Source: Myotis daubentonii
Taxonomy: Eukaryota > Chordata > Mammalia > Chiroptera > Vespertilionidae
Length of the DNA: 64,000 nucleotides
Direction of reading: 5' to 3'
Assembly: GCF_963259705.1 (NCBI RefSeq)
Contig: NC_081850.1
Span: 41,811,167-41,875,166 of the forward strand
Shown: positions 1 to 11,536 of the stretch, in pieces
Position numbering within the stretch: position 1 is the first letter of the stretch
Layout: every line of letters begins with the position of its first letter
Program-made: the position numbers and the translations under genes
The notes under the pieces: generated by a model
Databases searched by the model: none
What the model was told of the DNA's origin: nothing
Seen by the model: only the letters and a program-made list of their open reading frames with translations

Positions 1-760
1 CAATAAATGTTAAGTAACTGAATGAAAGTTTCAAGATTTAAGAGAATAACAGTATATTAAAAAAAATACGCTGAAATACCACAGAGGAGAATAAGCAAAG
101 AATTATAAACCTCATAGAGCTTAGATATTAGCCAAGGAGCTCTATTTCTAGAAGTACTAGGCAGCTTGGCCACAATTAATAGAATGAGTCTGCAGTATAT
201 TATTTATACACATATCTATGTTGAATAATTAGTTAATATTCAGGTATAACTTCTTATATATTTATCTTCTCTATGTTTTGAGTCTGTGTTCTTAACCATT
301 GCAGAGTGCTGTCATTTTCTTAAAGAAGTAAACTCCTGAGGTTTCTAAAGAACAGATGTGAATTGTTAGCTAATAATACAACACAATATGCCATTGCCCA
401 AGGACCCCTGTAACTGGTAAAATCTAGATGAGTTAAGAAGAGAGAAGGTCAATGTTACAGTGATAGGATGAACTTTGTGGGAAGTCACATTGAACTAAAC
501 CCTCACATTGGGCAGAATTTTATCAGCAAGGAACCTCAAGCTTTTCAGGTGGAAGGATGGAGCGAACAGAAGTTTGGGGACAACATTGTAAGGCGGAAGT
601 TGTATGTGTCTCTAGCACCTCAAATGAAACAAAGTGTAAAAGAAGAAACTGACTTTTACTTCACGCTTACTATGTGTCAGATTATGTCCTTGAACACATA
701 GGGGGCTATTTACAATCCCAGACATGAAAGTGGGACTGTCAAGTTTCAATCAGCCTTTCC
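1..760. other. unique intergenic sequence
   Basis: AT-rich single-copy-looking sequence. A 77-codon open frame at 468-701 has no recognisable domain, no splice context and no codon pattern suggesting a gene. I see nothing else here. Confidence 0.6.
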
Positions 761-769
761 TACTGTATG

Positions 770-925
770 GGTGGATCTGGGCAATTTACTTAACTTCTCT
801 GAGTCTCAATTTTTTGTAAAATGAAGATAAATACCTGAATCATGAGGTCATTGTAAGGGTTGAATTACATGAAATAACAGTAGGAAGTATTTACATAGTG
901 CCTTGGTATTTAATCCTCATTAAGT
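770..925 (+). repeat. MIR SINE fragment
   Basis: The core order of MIR is visible: gggcaatttacttaacttct, then the 'gagtctcaatttttt-gtaaaatgaagata' region (split by mutations), then a gtaagggttgaatt block matching 'tgaggattaaat' of the consensus. Heavily diverged, as expected of a pre-eutherian SINE. An antisense MIR-like stretch may follow at about 930-1040. Confidence 0.65.
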
Positions 926-1040
926 GCTTTATTTTTGTTCTTTAATATTTATTGTCACAAAACAATATGAAGTGTTGTTGTCTCTATGATGCAAATGAAA
1001 AAGCTAAGGTTCAGAGAGTCTCAGACCAACGCCTACAACA

Positions 1041-2500
1041 TATGTTTAATTTTCCAAGGAGAATGGACTTCCCAGAGAGTTCTCATTGGGAAGCAGAGAC
1101 TTGGTTAGATAGAGAAAAGAATTGAGCGATGCTGATATGTCAAATTAAAAGCTCTGTTGTACTAAAATGAATTTAGAATGTTGAGGCTCTAATGTTTGAG
1201 CTTTGGAAAAAATGGAATATATGACTATACCCTGTTTAAAACTTGCACTTAACAAAATAGGGGTCACTGGATAGAAAGAGTCAAGAAAAAGTAGAGAGAC
1301 GGGGTCTGGAGACTTGGTTTGGCCTATGCCCGCATCCCAGGTTTAGCTGATCTCTCAGTTGCCCCCTTAGACCTGCCTCATAGGAAGTGTCCTCACTTTC
1401 ACCTAACAGGTTTTAATGTACCTGTCAACTTGATTTTAAAACATGGATTGAGTACAGCAATACATCCAATTACAGAGAAGAAACTCAAGATTGTTACGAT
1501 TTATTTACATTTGTTCAGTGAGATCTGGTTGAAAAGCTTATAGACTCAACATTTACCAGATATAAATTGCAATGTTTCCTCACATTCCATCCCACTGAAT
1601 ATTATTATACTCATCAGGTATTTTGGGGTTGTTTCTTTGTTTTTGTGGCTATGGAATGTTGATCTGTTCTTTTGGGGGAGCTCACCACCTTTTAAATGGG
1701 AACTATCTAATATTTCATTTTACTATACTTTGCACACAAACTTTAAAGATCTCACCAAATTATTTTTCTTTCTTTCCTCTTCTTCCCACTAAAAATTATA
1801 ACTCCTCCAAAATTTCATTTGAATCTACTTTCAAATATACACTGCGAAATGCATGTGCGATTAACGATTAAAAAAAAAACACCCCTCAAGTTCTCCATTA
1901 TTATAACAAACAAATGCTTGCATTCATCATTTAATTTTTAGGATTCCTATTGGGGGGTTCATAATTTCAATGGTGCTTTCTGCCATAATGGAAGATACTG
2001 ACATTAGGAGATCTAAATTGTGAAACTTATGTAACTTGTACTATACTCAGCCCAGAATCTTATGGTCTAATTAAATACAAACCAAGTCAGTTGGCAGGAA
2101 AATAGTGTTATGGTGCAGATATTAGCACCTTGTTAGCAGTCCAAAACCTGCTTTCTCAGGCAGAACCTATTTCTGAGTGCAAAGTTTTATACAGATAAAA
2201 CCTGTAATGTTTGGAAGGCATTTGATGAGCTTATATTTGAATGGGGGGAGGGGGAAAGTATTTTCTACTGGACATTTTAAATTAAAACAAACAAAAACCC
2301 AGTCCAGCATTCTTAAAGACAGTGGGTATAGTCCAAAACCATTATTTTACTTTTTAGGTTTCAATTTCTAGAAAAAGTAAAGAAATGTATTAATTAATGC
2401 CACTTTATGATAACTGATTATATGAAATACATTGTAAATGTGTTATATAAATATATTTTAAGGTCCATGTTCCCCTAGTATTAAAATCTTCATCATCATC
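1041..2500. other. unique intergenic sequence
   Basis: AT-rich, with short A runs (1869-1880) and small open frames of 60-80 codons on the plus strand. No repeat family, exon or RNA gene recognised. Confidence 0.6.
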
Positions 2501-2504
2501 CCTA

Positions 2505-2748
2505 ATTTTTATTGATCACTTATTATACGCTGGGCACTGTTTTGCGTACTTCATATTAATTACCTTAGTCAATAATTTAAAAAAAAAAAAAACAACTCCT
2601 TGCAATTAGTGATAGGTTTTCTTGCACATTTCACAGCTGAGGAAAATGAAGCATGGAGAGGTTACGTAATCTGTCCAAGGTCACCCAGCTAGCACCTGGA
2701 GGAGCCAGGATTTGAACATAAGTTTTTAACAGCTGTGCTGTCTCCTCT
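2505..2748 (-). repeat. MIR SINE, antisense
   Basis: Reverse-complement MIR in order: a 'cttattatacgctgggcactg' block, a 'gctgaggaaaatgaagc' block, 'gagaggttacgtaatctg', 'ccaaggtcacccagctagc' and 'ggatttgaacataag'. A 13-base A run at about 2579-2592 has expanded inside it. Near full length. Confidence 0.8.
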
Positions 2749-3195
2749 TCTCCACACTCACTTATGGTCCAAGGATGCTGCAAGCCGATTTCCTCCTCGC
2801 GTTCTGTCTTGTCTCTCTCAGAGGCCCTTCCTGGGGTACACGACCTACAGACACCTCTCTGACTCAAGCCAGCCCCAAGCTAGGTGAATGGTCTGGGGAA
2901 ATGATCTGTCCATCTTCCTCTTTAAGCCATGCACAACATTAAAACATCCCTCCTTGGCACCATTAATGAAACAGCTGCAATGAGAGGCTGATTATTCACA
3001 ATCACTCAAAAGCATGTCTGTCTGTTATAAATGTGCATTTAGAAAAATTGTCACCAATGACCATACACTGCACCTGGCCCTGAATCAGCCTGCCTTAATT
3101 TGAGTACGTGTGGCTCACACCCAAGTGCAAGCAGTATCCAACACAATGATAATTTGCTGTCTCACAAAAGACAGGCTGTCTCCTGGGGATTCAGA
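2749..3195. other. unique, possibly conserved sequence
   Basis: No repeat recognised. The 2930-3110 stretch (gctgattattcacaatcact, ctgttataaatgtgcattta) is balanced in composition and free of repeats, in the style of a conserved non-coding element. Alignment to other mammals would be needed to say so. Confidence 0.3.
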
Positions 3196-3199
3196 GGAA

Positions 3200-3330
3200 A
3201 GTGTTCTAGGTTTTAAATCAGGAGGCATTTCGCGGCCCCTGACTGTCTGTGTACCCTTGGCAAGTCACCTCTGTGGCCCCGCCTCCTCATCTCTAAATAA
3301 GATGGTCTCTAGGGTCCCTCCAGCTTTCAG
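3200..3330 (+). repeat. MIR SINE fragment
   Basis: Matches the MIR middle: 'gtgtacccttggcaagtcac', then 'cctcatctctaaataagatg'. A weaker antisense MIR-like stretch (gatgaggcaacc, gggattccaactcagagcca) lies at about 3415-3515. Confidence 0.6.
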
Positions 3331-3588
3331 AGAGCATGGGTTCATGCCTTGAAGGATAATACTTAGACACGTTGTTACCAGGGTTGTTTCTTGGTTTGTT
3401 TTAGTTATAAAAGAAACAGAGGCTTTCACAGATGAGGCAACCAGTCTACAACCAAATAGGTATAAGGTGTGCACAGTGGGATTCCAACTCAGAGCCATAT
3501 GACTCCAAAATCCTAAAGTGGGCTGTCCTTAGTGATTCTAAAATCTCTACAACATGCCTGGTCTCCAATTTATTAGAATTATAGTGAA

Positions 3589-3764
3589 CCCCGCCAGCAT
3601 GGCTCAGTGGTTGAGCATCAGCCTATGAACCAGGAGGTCTGGGTTCGATTCAGGTCAGGGTTGTGAGCTTGATTCCCCAGTGTGGGGTGTACAGGAGGCA
3701 GCCGATCAATGATTCTCATCATTGATGTTTCTCTCTCTCTCCTCCCCCTTCCTCTCTGAAACCA

Positions 3765-3803
<39 letters not shown>

Positions 3804-3806
3804 AAG
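3589..3806 (+). repeat. VES SINE with (TA)n tail
   Basis: tRNA-derived head with A-box-like 'tggctcagtgg' and B-box-like 'ggttcgattc', the VES body (aggaggcagccgatcaatga) and the pyrimidine-rich 3' part, ending in a TA microsatellite (about 3764-3803). A 9-bp direct repeat 'tatagtgaa' flanks it (3580-3588 and 3807-3815) and fixes the ends. Confidence 0.93.
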
Positions 3807-3815
3807 TATAGTGAA

Positions 3816-5310
3816 TGTCCATGTCATCCCATAATCTTTCAATACAACAAACAAGACAATATTCATTAGGGCTCTAGTAACGGTCACAGATATCAAAAGA
3901 AAAGTCTGATTGTTCTTGAATTCTATTTTAAGGCATATCACTGAGACATTTAGCCTCGGTATCCTTTATACCCTGATAAATGAGTTTACTGAATCCTTTC
4001 CCAAGAGCACATTCTCTCCGAGATATACGGAGAGACCTCAAGGGCCTGAAACCGTGAAAGCTCCATTTCCTGGAGACAGAGGCACAGAAAGGCGGCGGGT
4101 GTGAGGTGCATATGCCGCCTCCTGCACAGCTTCGCTGGGCGCCAGTCTGGTGAGCGTGCGCGTGTGGCTGCACGCAGGTGTTTAGAGAAGTCAGGGCGGG
4201 TAGCTTGTGTGGGAGATGCGAGAATTGAGTGAAGGGAGATACTTTAGCCTTTCCTTCAAGTACATCTCCCTCCTGAGTACATTTACTTCCATCACAATGG
4301 ACGAGAAGAGATCCTTGCTTAGTGGTGCGGAACCCTTGAGACCTAATTTAGCTTTTATAGGAAATTCAAAAAGAGAGAGGGAGATGGCACCAGAGCAAGA
4401 GAACAGAACAAAGATATGAGCTTGTCCCGGGAATATTGATACTTCTGGGCTGCCTCTGTAACTCTTCGGAAACGAAATATTCTAAGTAAATGCTGACTTA
4501 GACGTTTCTGTGGGTGGAAGGCCCCAGCTCCTCCCGCGGAACAATGCGCTGCCCTAATCATCTTTACAATTCCCGACAGTCTGTCGTCTCGGAAGCTCGG
4601 TTCATTGGTTTTTATGCTGTGAAGGTCAGCAAACATTTTTGGAAAAATAAATTTTTCCCTTTTTGAGTTCTTAAATGTGCCCTCACAAGGATGCCTAGAA
4701 ATAGGAAAGTTACATAAATGCAAATTTAAAACGCAAGCTGTGCCTGATGGTACCGTTGATCTTTTTTTTTTTTTTTTTTTACTCACATTTCAGAGAAATT
4801 TCCAAGAACTTCGCCGCATCCTTTGTTAACTACATATCAATTAAAATACCTCTGAGAGGCAGGGACAATAACGCACTCTTTGTTATCCTTCTCCAACAGC
4901 GAAAGGCCCGCTTTCAGGTAGAAAGGGGGGGGGAGGGGGGGGAGAATAGTCTGCCCCTTAGGACTTCACAGAAGATGAAGAAAGACTCTTTTTCCCAGTG
5001 CTGTAGGGGGGGAAAAAAAATCAGAGGTTTAACCAGGCAATCAGTGGAAGATAAGACCAGAACACAGATATTCTTATTCCTTCTCTTCTATTGTAGCCAC
5101 GAAGTCTAATAAATTATCATTCACTAGCAATTTTGCCACACAATTATAAAGTTGTTAGTGCAAAGAGCCCAGATTACTTTTGTGGATGGCTCTAACAGTG
5201 GAGGCAGACTGTTTTTAAAAAGAAGAGAAAGCGGGGGAGAGGGGAGGGAAACACCGAGCTTTGAAATGAAGCATCTTCCCACCCTATTCACTTTCTGAGT
5301 CAGCTGGGGT
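3816..5310. other. unique sequence, moderately CpG-containing
   Basis: Locally GC- and CpG-richer at 4020-4200 and 4480-4620, without the density of a clear CpG island. Contains T19 at 4762-4780 and a G-rich run at 4925-4945. Open frames of up to 143 codons (minus strand, 4355-4786) overlap the T run and resemble no protein family I know. No promoter or exon can be supported. Confidence 0.45.
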
Positions 5311-5319
5311 CCTCTTCCT

Positions 5320-5420
5320 ACCCCTCTGGGTCTCCGTTTTCTCACCTGCCCAGTAGGAGACAGACCTACTTCACTGGGTAGGTGCAAGAATTAAAGAGGC
5401 AATCAGTGTCAAATATAGCA
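5320..5420 (+). repeat. possible MIR fragment
   Basis: 'gggtctccgttttctcacct' followed by 'gtgcaagaattaaagaggca' is in the order of the MIR 3' half. Short and diverged, so only tentative. Confidence 0.4.
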
Positions 5421-5494
5421 GATACTTCATTAGTAATATTATTATTTTCTGATAGATAGCAATCATATATAATGTTCGCACTTTTAAAAGTTAG

Positions 5495-5655
5495 AGATTA
5501 AGCGGGGACCTTACATGCATGTATGCATAACCCATGGGCACAGACAATAGTGTGGTGAAGGCCTGGGAGGGGCAGGTACAGGGAGGAGGAGGAGGTCCAT
5601 GGGCGGAAAGGGGAACATCTGTAATAACTTTCAACAATAAAGACAAATTTTAAAG
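5495..5655 (+). repeat. 5'-truncated bat L1 3' end
   Basis: G-rich 3'UTR-like stretch, then 'actttcaacaataaag' with AATAAA and an A-rich tail. It is flanked by an exact 9-bp repeat 'aaaagttag' (5486-5494, 5656-5664); the TT/AAAA-type site is typical of L1 endonuclease. The same sequence recurs at about 37520-37690, showing that it is interspersed. Assignment to the bat L1 3'UTR is from memory of that consensus. Confidence 0.65.
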
Positions 5656-5664
5656 AAAAGTTAG

Positions 5665-5934
5665 CCTTAAGTAGTTCCACTGCATTTAACATGCCACTCG
5701 TATTTGTAGGACTGGCCTGCCTTTTGCTTTTCTGGATACTGTGAGCCTGTCTGGGGCTCTGTCAGTCTTGCGTCCTATCTGATAACAAGCTCAGGCATTA
5801 TCATTAACCTTAGAGTCTTCCACACCCTTTAGTCTGTTTACTATCTTTAGCTCCACATCACTTTAGGAATGAATGCTAGATATGTATACAAAATACATGT
5901 ATAGATAAAGTTTTATATAGGTAAATATATGTTA
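5665..5934. other. unique intergenic sequence
   Basis: AT-rich, nothing recognised. It ends with the A at 5934 that abuts the Helitron terminus. Confidence 0.6.
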
Positions 5935-6112
5935 CTAGAGGCCCGGTGCACAAAAATTTGTGCACTCGGGGTTGGGAGAGGAGGTCCCTCAGCCTGGCAT
6001 GTGCCCTCTCACAGTCCGGGACCCATCAGGAGATAAGGACCTGCTGGTTTAGGCCTGCTCCCGGGTGGCAGAGGGCAGGCCTAATCCTAGGTGTAACCCC
6101 TGGTCGGGCTCA

Positions 6113-6345
6113 GAGCAGGGCCCATTGGGGAGTTGGGGCCCCGCCTCCTGTCATGCACAGAGCAGGGCGGATTGGGAGGTTGCGATGCCACCCTCAGTCA
6201 TGCTCAGGGTAGGGCCGATTGGGGGGTTGGGGCACCACCCCCTGTCACACTCAAGGCAGGGTCCATAGGGAGGTTGCAGCGCCACTCCTGTCACACACAG
6301 AGCAGGGCCGATCAGAGGGTTGGGGCTCCGCACCCTGTCACACTG
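6113..6345. repeat. 47-bp tandem repeat x5 in HeliBat
   Basis: Five degenerate units, each of the form 'gagcagggcccattggg' + 'gttggggc' + 'cctgtcacacnca', spaced about 46-47 bp. They lie directly before the 34-bp array. Open frames of 60-114 codons crossing this region are products of the repeat and not genes. Confidence 0.85.
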
Positions 6346-7498
6346 ATCCCGGTGCTGGGAAGCCTCGCTGCTCCGCTGATCCCAGGGCCAGGACGCCTCT
6401 CGGCTCCCCTGATCCCTGGCCCGGAGGCCTCTCGGCTCTGCTGATCACCGGGCCTCCGACTCCGCTGATCACGGGGCCGGGAGGCCTCTCGGCTGATCAC
6501 CGGGCTGGGAGGCCTCTGGACTCCGCTGATCACCGGGGCTGGGAGGCCTCTGGAGTCCGCTGATCACCGGGCCGGGAGGCCTCTGGACTCCGCTGATCAC
6601 CGGGGCCGGGAGGCCTCTCGGCTCCGCTGATCACCGGGGCCGGGAGGCCTCTCGGCTCCGCTGATCACCGGGGCCGGGAGGCCTCTCGGCTCCGCTGATC
6701 ACCGGGGCCGGGAGGCCTCTCGGCTCCGCTGATCGCGGGGCCTCCGACTCCGCTTATCACTGGGGCTGGGAGGCCTCTCGGCTCCTCTGATCACTGGGGC
6801 CGGGAGGCCTCTCGGCTCCGCTGATCGAGGGGCCTCCGACTCCGCTTATCACTGGGGCTGGGAGGCCTCTCGGCTCCGCTGATCACTGGGGCCGGGAGGC
6901 CTCTCGACTCCGCTGATCACTGGGGCCGGGAGCCCCCTCGGCTCCGCTGATCACCGGGGCCAGGAGGCCGCTCGGCTGATCACCGGGCCGGGAGGCCTCT
7001 GGACTCCGCTGATCACAGGGGCTGGGAGGCCTCTCGACTCTGCTGATCACCGGGGCCGGGAGGTCTCTCGACTCCGCTGATCACCGGGGCCGGGAGGCCT
7101 CTCGGCTCCGCTGATCACTGGGGCCGGGAGGCCTCTCGGCTCCGCTGATCACTGGGGCTGGGAGGCCTCTCGGCTCCGCTGATCACCGGGGCCGGGAGGC
7201 CTCTCGACTCCGCTGATCACCGGGGCCGGGAGGCCTCTCGGCTCCGCTGATGGCGGGGCCTCCGACTCCGCTGATCACCGCGGCTGGGAGGCCTCTCGGC
7301 TCTGCTGATCACTGGGGCTGGGAGGCCTCTCGGATCCACTGATCACCGGGGCTGGGAGGCCTCTAGGCTCCGCTGATCACTGGGGCTGGGAGGCCTCTCG
7401 GATCTGCTGATCACTGGGGCAGGGAGTCCTCTCGGCTCCGCTGATCGCAGGGCCGGGAGGCCTCTCGACTCTGCTGATCCCAGGCCCTGAGGCCTCTC
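6343..7498. repeat. 34-bp minisatellite in HeliBat, about 36 units
   Basis: Core unit 'ctgatcaccggggccggg' + 'aggcctctcggctccg', about 34 bp. Most units keep TGATCA or TGATC. A shorter 24-25-bp variant containing 'ggggcctccgactccgct' recurs at about 6442, 6728, 6820 and 7246. The pair 6728-6819 / 6820-6911 is a 92-bp higher-order duplication sharing 'ccgcttatcactggggctgg'. Confidence 0.9.
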
Positions 7499-7810
7499 TG
7501 CCCTGCTGCTTCAGGGCTGTTTGGCTTCGCTCTGCTTGGAGCCTGAGCATGCAAATTAACCGCCATCTTTTAGCTTCTATAACTGAAACATTGTATCTTT
7601 TGGAGTTGTTGCTTCAGGAGCTCAGAGCCCTGCAGCTGAGGGGATCCTTGACTTTCTCCATCGCTGGGGCAACCAAGCCTCCTATTCTCAGCTGCCTGGC
7701 TGCCAGCCGCCATCTTGGCTGACAGTTAATTTGCATATCTCACTGATTAGCCAATGAAAAAGGTATCGGTTGTACGCCAATTACCATTTTTCTCTTTTAT
7801 TAGTATAGGA

Positions 7811-8650
7811 TAAATAATTTATATAGAATCATAAATTCTGTGATTTAACCAATTAATTAACCAGACCAAGATGTTAAATTGAGGCAATAATCACACATAA
7901 ATCACAACGTATTTCGTATATTGGGCACCTGGGTGCTCACTGGCATTTTCTACCAGCTAGAAAAATACATCAAGATAACAGCTTCCAATACCTGCTGTTA
8001 ACAACAACGTGGTTTGCCACTACTGCACTGATCACCAATCGTAGAGGTCTGGAAGCTGAAAGAAGGAAGAGGTCCTCTTGTGTTTATTCTGGAAAGATGC
8101 TTTATTCAAAATAATGTTTTCACTTAGGGGGCTAGTGACTCAGATGGGGAAGTCCAGCTGTAACAACAGTATCATGTAGAAAAATCACCACATGTACACT
8201 GAATCCCTTGAACGTTCTCCATAACAGATCTAGGGATGATAAATCATGCGCTCATTCTATAATTAATTAAAGTTTTCCTTTTCCTTCACCGTAATCTAAA
8301 AGGATTAGCCCATGACCTTTAGTTGGATAAATCAGGGGGCCATATCTACTCTGCTGTGCAGAAGTAAATTCAGACTGTGAAATCTGACCACCCCTCCTCC
8401 CCCAAAATTCTAAGCACACCCAAAAGGGAGCCTTTTCAGAAACTTTAGAAGAAAACTTCACAGCAAATAACAAATTCAACAATGGACAATATCTCTATAC
8501 TAAACAGCACACATTTCAATCATCTATTTTAGAAACTTTCCTTAGGAATCGCCTGAAACTTCATGGTCATGTCATCTGGTTATTGAGTTGGGAACATGGG
8601 AAAGCCAAGAGAGCCAGCCGTCTACAGTTTATCCCTAATCTCAGAGTGTC
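7811..8650. other. unique intergenic sequence
   Basis: AT-rich host sequence flanking the Helitron. A 71-codon frame on the minus strand (8267-8482) has no recognisable feature. Nothing else seen. Confidence 0.55.
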
Positions 8651-8654
8651 ACAA

Positions 8655-8735
8655 GACTGATTTTTCATCATTGTATCCCAATTGCCCAACACAGTACCTG
8701 TCACATGGGCGTCTCTTGAATAAAGGCATCCTGGG
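8655..8735 (+). repeat. L2 LINE 3' end
   Basis: 'ttgtatcccaattgcccaac' followed by 'acagtacctgtcacatgggc' and 'cttgaataaaggc' follows the L2 3' terminal consensus (…cagcgcctagcacagtgcctggcac…aataaat). Confidence 0.7.
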
Positions 8736-8893
8736 AATGCAACCACACCTCGTTTCGCTATGTGTAATAGTATAAAGGTAGTTAACCTCCTTCAAATGGT
8801 TTACTATGAAATTATAAGGACTGATAAAGCAACATTGTGCAATACTCCAACCTTTCGTAAATATGCTCCTTGTATATTACCTCCAATATTCTT

Positions 8894-9113
8894 TTAAAAT
8901 ATATATATTTTTTTTTATTGATTTTAGAGAGGAAGGGAGAGGGAAAGATAGAAACATCAAAGATGAGAGAGAATCATTGATTGGCTGCCTCCTGCAGGCC
9001 CCCTACTGGGGATCGAGCCCGCAACCTGGGCATGTGCCCTTGACCAGAATCGAACCTGGGACCCTTCAGTCCGCAGGCTGACGCTCTATCCACTGAGCCA
9101 AACCGGCTAGGGC
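8894..9113 (-). repeat. VES SINE, antisense
   Basis: Complete copy. The reverse-complement tRNA-like head ends 'gagccaaaccggctagggc'; the T-rich tail is at the left. An exact 16-bp TSD, tacctccaatattctt, lies at 8878-8893 and 9114-9129, so the insertion is relatively young. Confidence 0.97.
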
Positions 9114-9129
9114 TACCTCCAATATTCTT

Positions 9130-11216
9130 GCTCCTGGCTGCGAGAAACCTTCGTTCTATTTCTGTCTGGCTTTTGTTTTCTGCTTTCATTCTCCTGATGC
9201 ATTCAATAAAAATTAATTGAGCAATCACTTAAGATCTTTTTTCAACAAAGCAGAAGATGGATGGATGAATGAATGGATAAATGGGTGGACAGATAACTTT
9301 CTTTCCAGAGAACAGTTATAGCTGCTGAATTTTAGCAGCACACTTTTAATTTCAGTTTTATGTTTTCAGCTGTCTTAAGATATTGATTGTCTTTGGAGAA
9401 CTGCTTGTGCTGAACTTATTGATTTCCACTGAGCATGTCAAAAATGCCCATCACTTGATACATCATTAATATAATAATTGATATCAAGCATTTTTAGATT
9501 CAAAGTAACTGACATAGAAATGTCACAAGCCATTACAATAATAGAAGGTAGAATTCACCTTCTTTCCATAAAATACCAAAATTATTCTATACATTGATTT
9601 TATCACATTATTTTCTGAGTTATCAGTATGTAGTTCAAATAAAGGCCGGGAAATCGAGGTCACATTATTAACCCAAGTGCTGATCACGAATTGGTGACAC
9701 AGTAGTAGATTCAGTGTTTACTCCAATAAGGGCAAAGTCTCATTCTTTCACTTTGCTAAGATAAATCATATAGTTTGGTGCATTGTCTGTGAGTTTTTTC
9801 CCGAGAGAATGGTGTTGATATTCAGTCTTTAACTGTTTACTAAAAAGAGGAATAGCATAAATCAGAATCTGTGTAGGTTATTCTTCACAAGTTCAAGTCA
9901 TTGTTTGGCTTTCCACTGTACCCAGGTAATAAACTAAAGAATGGAAGAAGATGTTTTGATGAATAGGGGCATCACTGCAAATCACTATTAACCTAAAAAA
10001 AAAGAAAAGAAGAAAGAAAGAAAGGAGAATACAAGAGGCACGCGAGCATCTCTTTCCTGGCATCTAGTACTATCTAGTCCTTATTAACCTAACACATCAC
10101 ATTGATTTATAGGGTGGGGATGGTACCATTGAGTTTAGGTGTTTAACAAGCAGTAAAGATTTGGTTGGTATTTCTTGAAGTTTCACTTGAGTTGTTAGCT
10201 GTTGATTCAAATTTTCTTCCCTATAATCCTCTTTAATTTGCCATCATCTTGTGTTTTCACCTTACATTCTCTTAAGATTTATATATTTTTGTTCCCTGTC
10301 ATTTCTCAGTATTTTCATCATCTCATAGCTCTCCCCCTAGGGATTGATTCCTTTGCTCTCTTCTTTTGTCATATTCTTTTCCAGTTTTTCTTCTTTTTTT
10401 CTATTTCCATCCACTTTATCTCAAAAGTCTTCTAGGGGTTTTGATTTTGTTTTGTTTTCCTAGTTTGCTTGACCCATATTCTCATCCTTGTTTCCTTAAT
10501 CTTCCCATTTTCAGTTATCGCTTTAAAGACCTCTACCTTTGGCAAAAGTTTACCAAAAGTGCCATTAGATTACAGAAGAAAAGATCTCAAAATCTCCTTC
10601 TTGTATCTTTTCAAACTGGGTTAAAAGCATTAATTCATATTTACAGGCCATGGCACTGACACAAAAGTATGTTCGTGCGTGTTGTTAACATTTCACAACT
10701 AGAAAGGTCCAGCCAGAGCTTAAAAAACAAATTTAGCCTACTTGTCAGTGTCTCATAATCAAAAGTTAAACGAAAATATCACCTGTGATGTCGATATTTT
10801 CAAAACTAGCTTTCCAGCTAACCTCTGTCATGGAGTCTATAAAACCAAACACTTTTTAAACTTAATTATTTTAATAAGGATAAGTAAGCTGTTGTTTCCT
10901 GTTGAATCTTCCTTCTACAATTAGTATTAAGTGTGGCCTGACAGTTTTGATGAACTGCTTATACAGCTGCTTGGGTTGATGCTCAATCTTTAATTCCTGA
11001 GCTCTGAAAAACTCAAGACCACTTCAATGGTTCTATCTAGTCCTTATTAACCCAGAGCTAGCAGCATGAAAATTATTGCCATGACTTCGTTCACTGGGTC
11101 AATCACAAATTTGTTAGCAAATATTGTGTGCCCAGACTTGTGCTTGATTCTGAAAGAGGACTAAAGTGAAGCTCTATCAGATACTGAGCCAGATACACAG
11201 CCAAGCAGTAATTACA
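9130..11216. other. unique AT-rich sequence
   Basis: No repeat family recognised over about 2.1 kb. It holds an A/G-rich run (9995-10026), a pyrimidine-rich stretch (10330-10500) that yields spurious open frames, and (TGGA)n-like 'gatggatggatgaatgaatg' at 9257-9280. Confidence 0.5.
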
Positions 11217-11225
11217 GTGTAGAGC

Positions 11226-11536
11226 CAGTGGTTCTCAACCTTCCTAATGCCGTGACCCTTTAATACAGTTCCTCATGTTGTGGTGACCCCCAACCATAAA
11301 ATTATTTTCATTGCTACTTCTTAACTGTAATTTTGCTACTTCTATGAATCGTAATGTAAATATCTGATATGCCAGATGTATTTTCATTGTTACAAATTGA
11401 ACATAATTAAAGCATAGCAATTAATCACAAAAACAATATGTAATTATATATGTGTTTTCCGATGGTCTTAGGCGACCCCTGTGAAAGGGTCGTTTGACCC
11501 CCAAAGGGGTCGCAACCCACAGGTTGATAACCGCTG
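11226..11536 (-). mobile_element. SPIN-type hAT MITE
   Basis: Ends are CAGTGGTTCTCAACC and, on the other strand, cagcggttatcaacctgtgg, followed by 'gcgaccccttt' and the diagnostic 'agaccatcggaaaacacat' block, all as in the SPIN consensus. The right flank is gtctagag (11537-11544), fitting the SPIN NTCTAGAN target preference. The left flank gtgtagag (11217-11224) matches 7 of 8, offset by one extra C. There is no transposase frame. SPIN elements were spread horizontally among tetrapods, and vespertilionid bats carry many. Confidence 0.92.

Larger units (their letters stand above)
5935..7810 (-). mobile_element. non-autonomous HeliBat Helitron, 1.9 kb
   Basis: Read on the minus strand, it starts TCCTATACTAATAAAAG at 7810 and ends in CTAG at 5938-5935, inserted between host A and T with no target duplication. 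This is the Helitron signature. Just inside the 3' end is the palindrome gtgcacaaaaatttgtgcac (5946-5965), the expected terminal hairpin. There is no Rep/helicase frame, so movement would have depended on an autonomous HeliBat. The interior holds two tandem arrays (about 47 bp x 5 at 6113-6345; about 34 bp x 36 at 6343-7498) and a unique 5' part at 7499-7810. Confidence 0.93.

Noticed and set aside
4020..4620. CpG island or promoter
   Set aside because: CpGs are somewhat enriched but scattered. No continuous island, TATA/Inr arrangement or adjoining exon seen.
4355..4786. 143-codon minus-strand frame
   Set aside because: Starts in a poly(T) complement (lysine run) and resembles no protein.
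6133..6563. Overlapping frames of 60-114 codons on both strands
   Set aside because: Generated by the tandem repeats of the Helitron.
6343..7498. CRISPR-like regular array
   Set aside because: Repeats are contiguous with no unique spacers, in a eukaryotic Helitron; it is a minisatellite.
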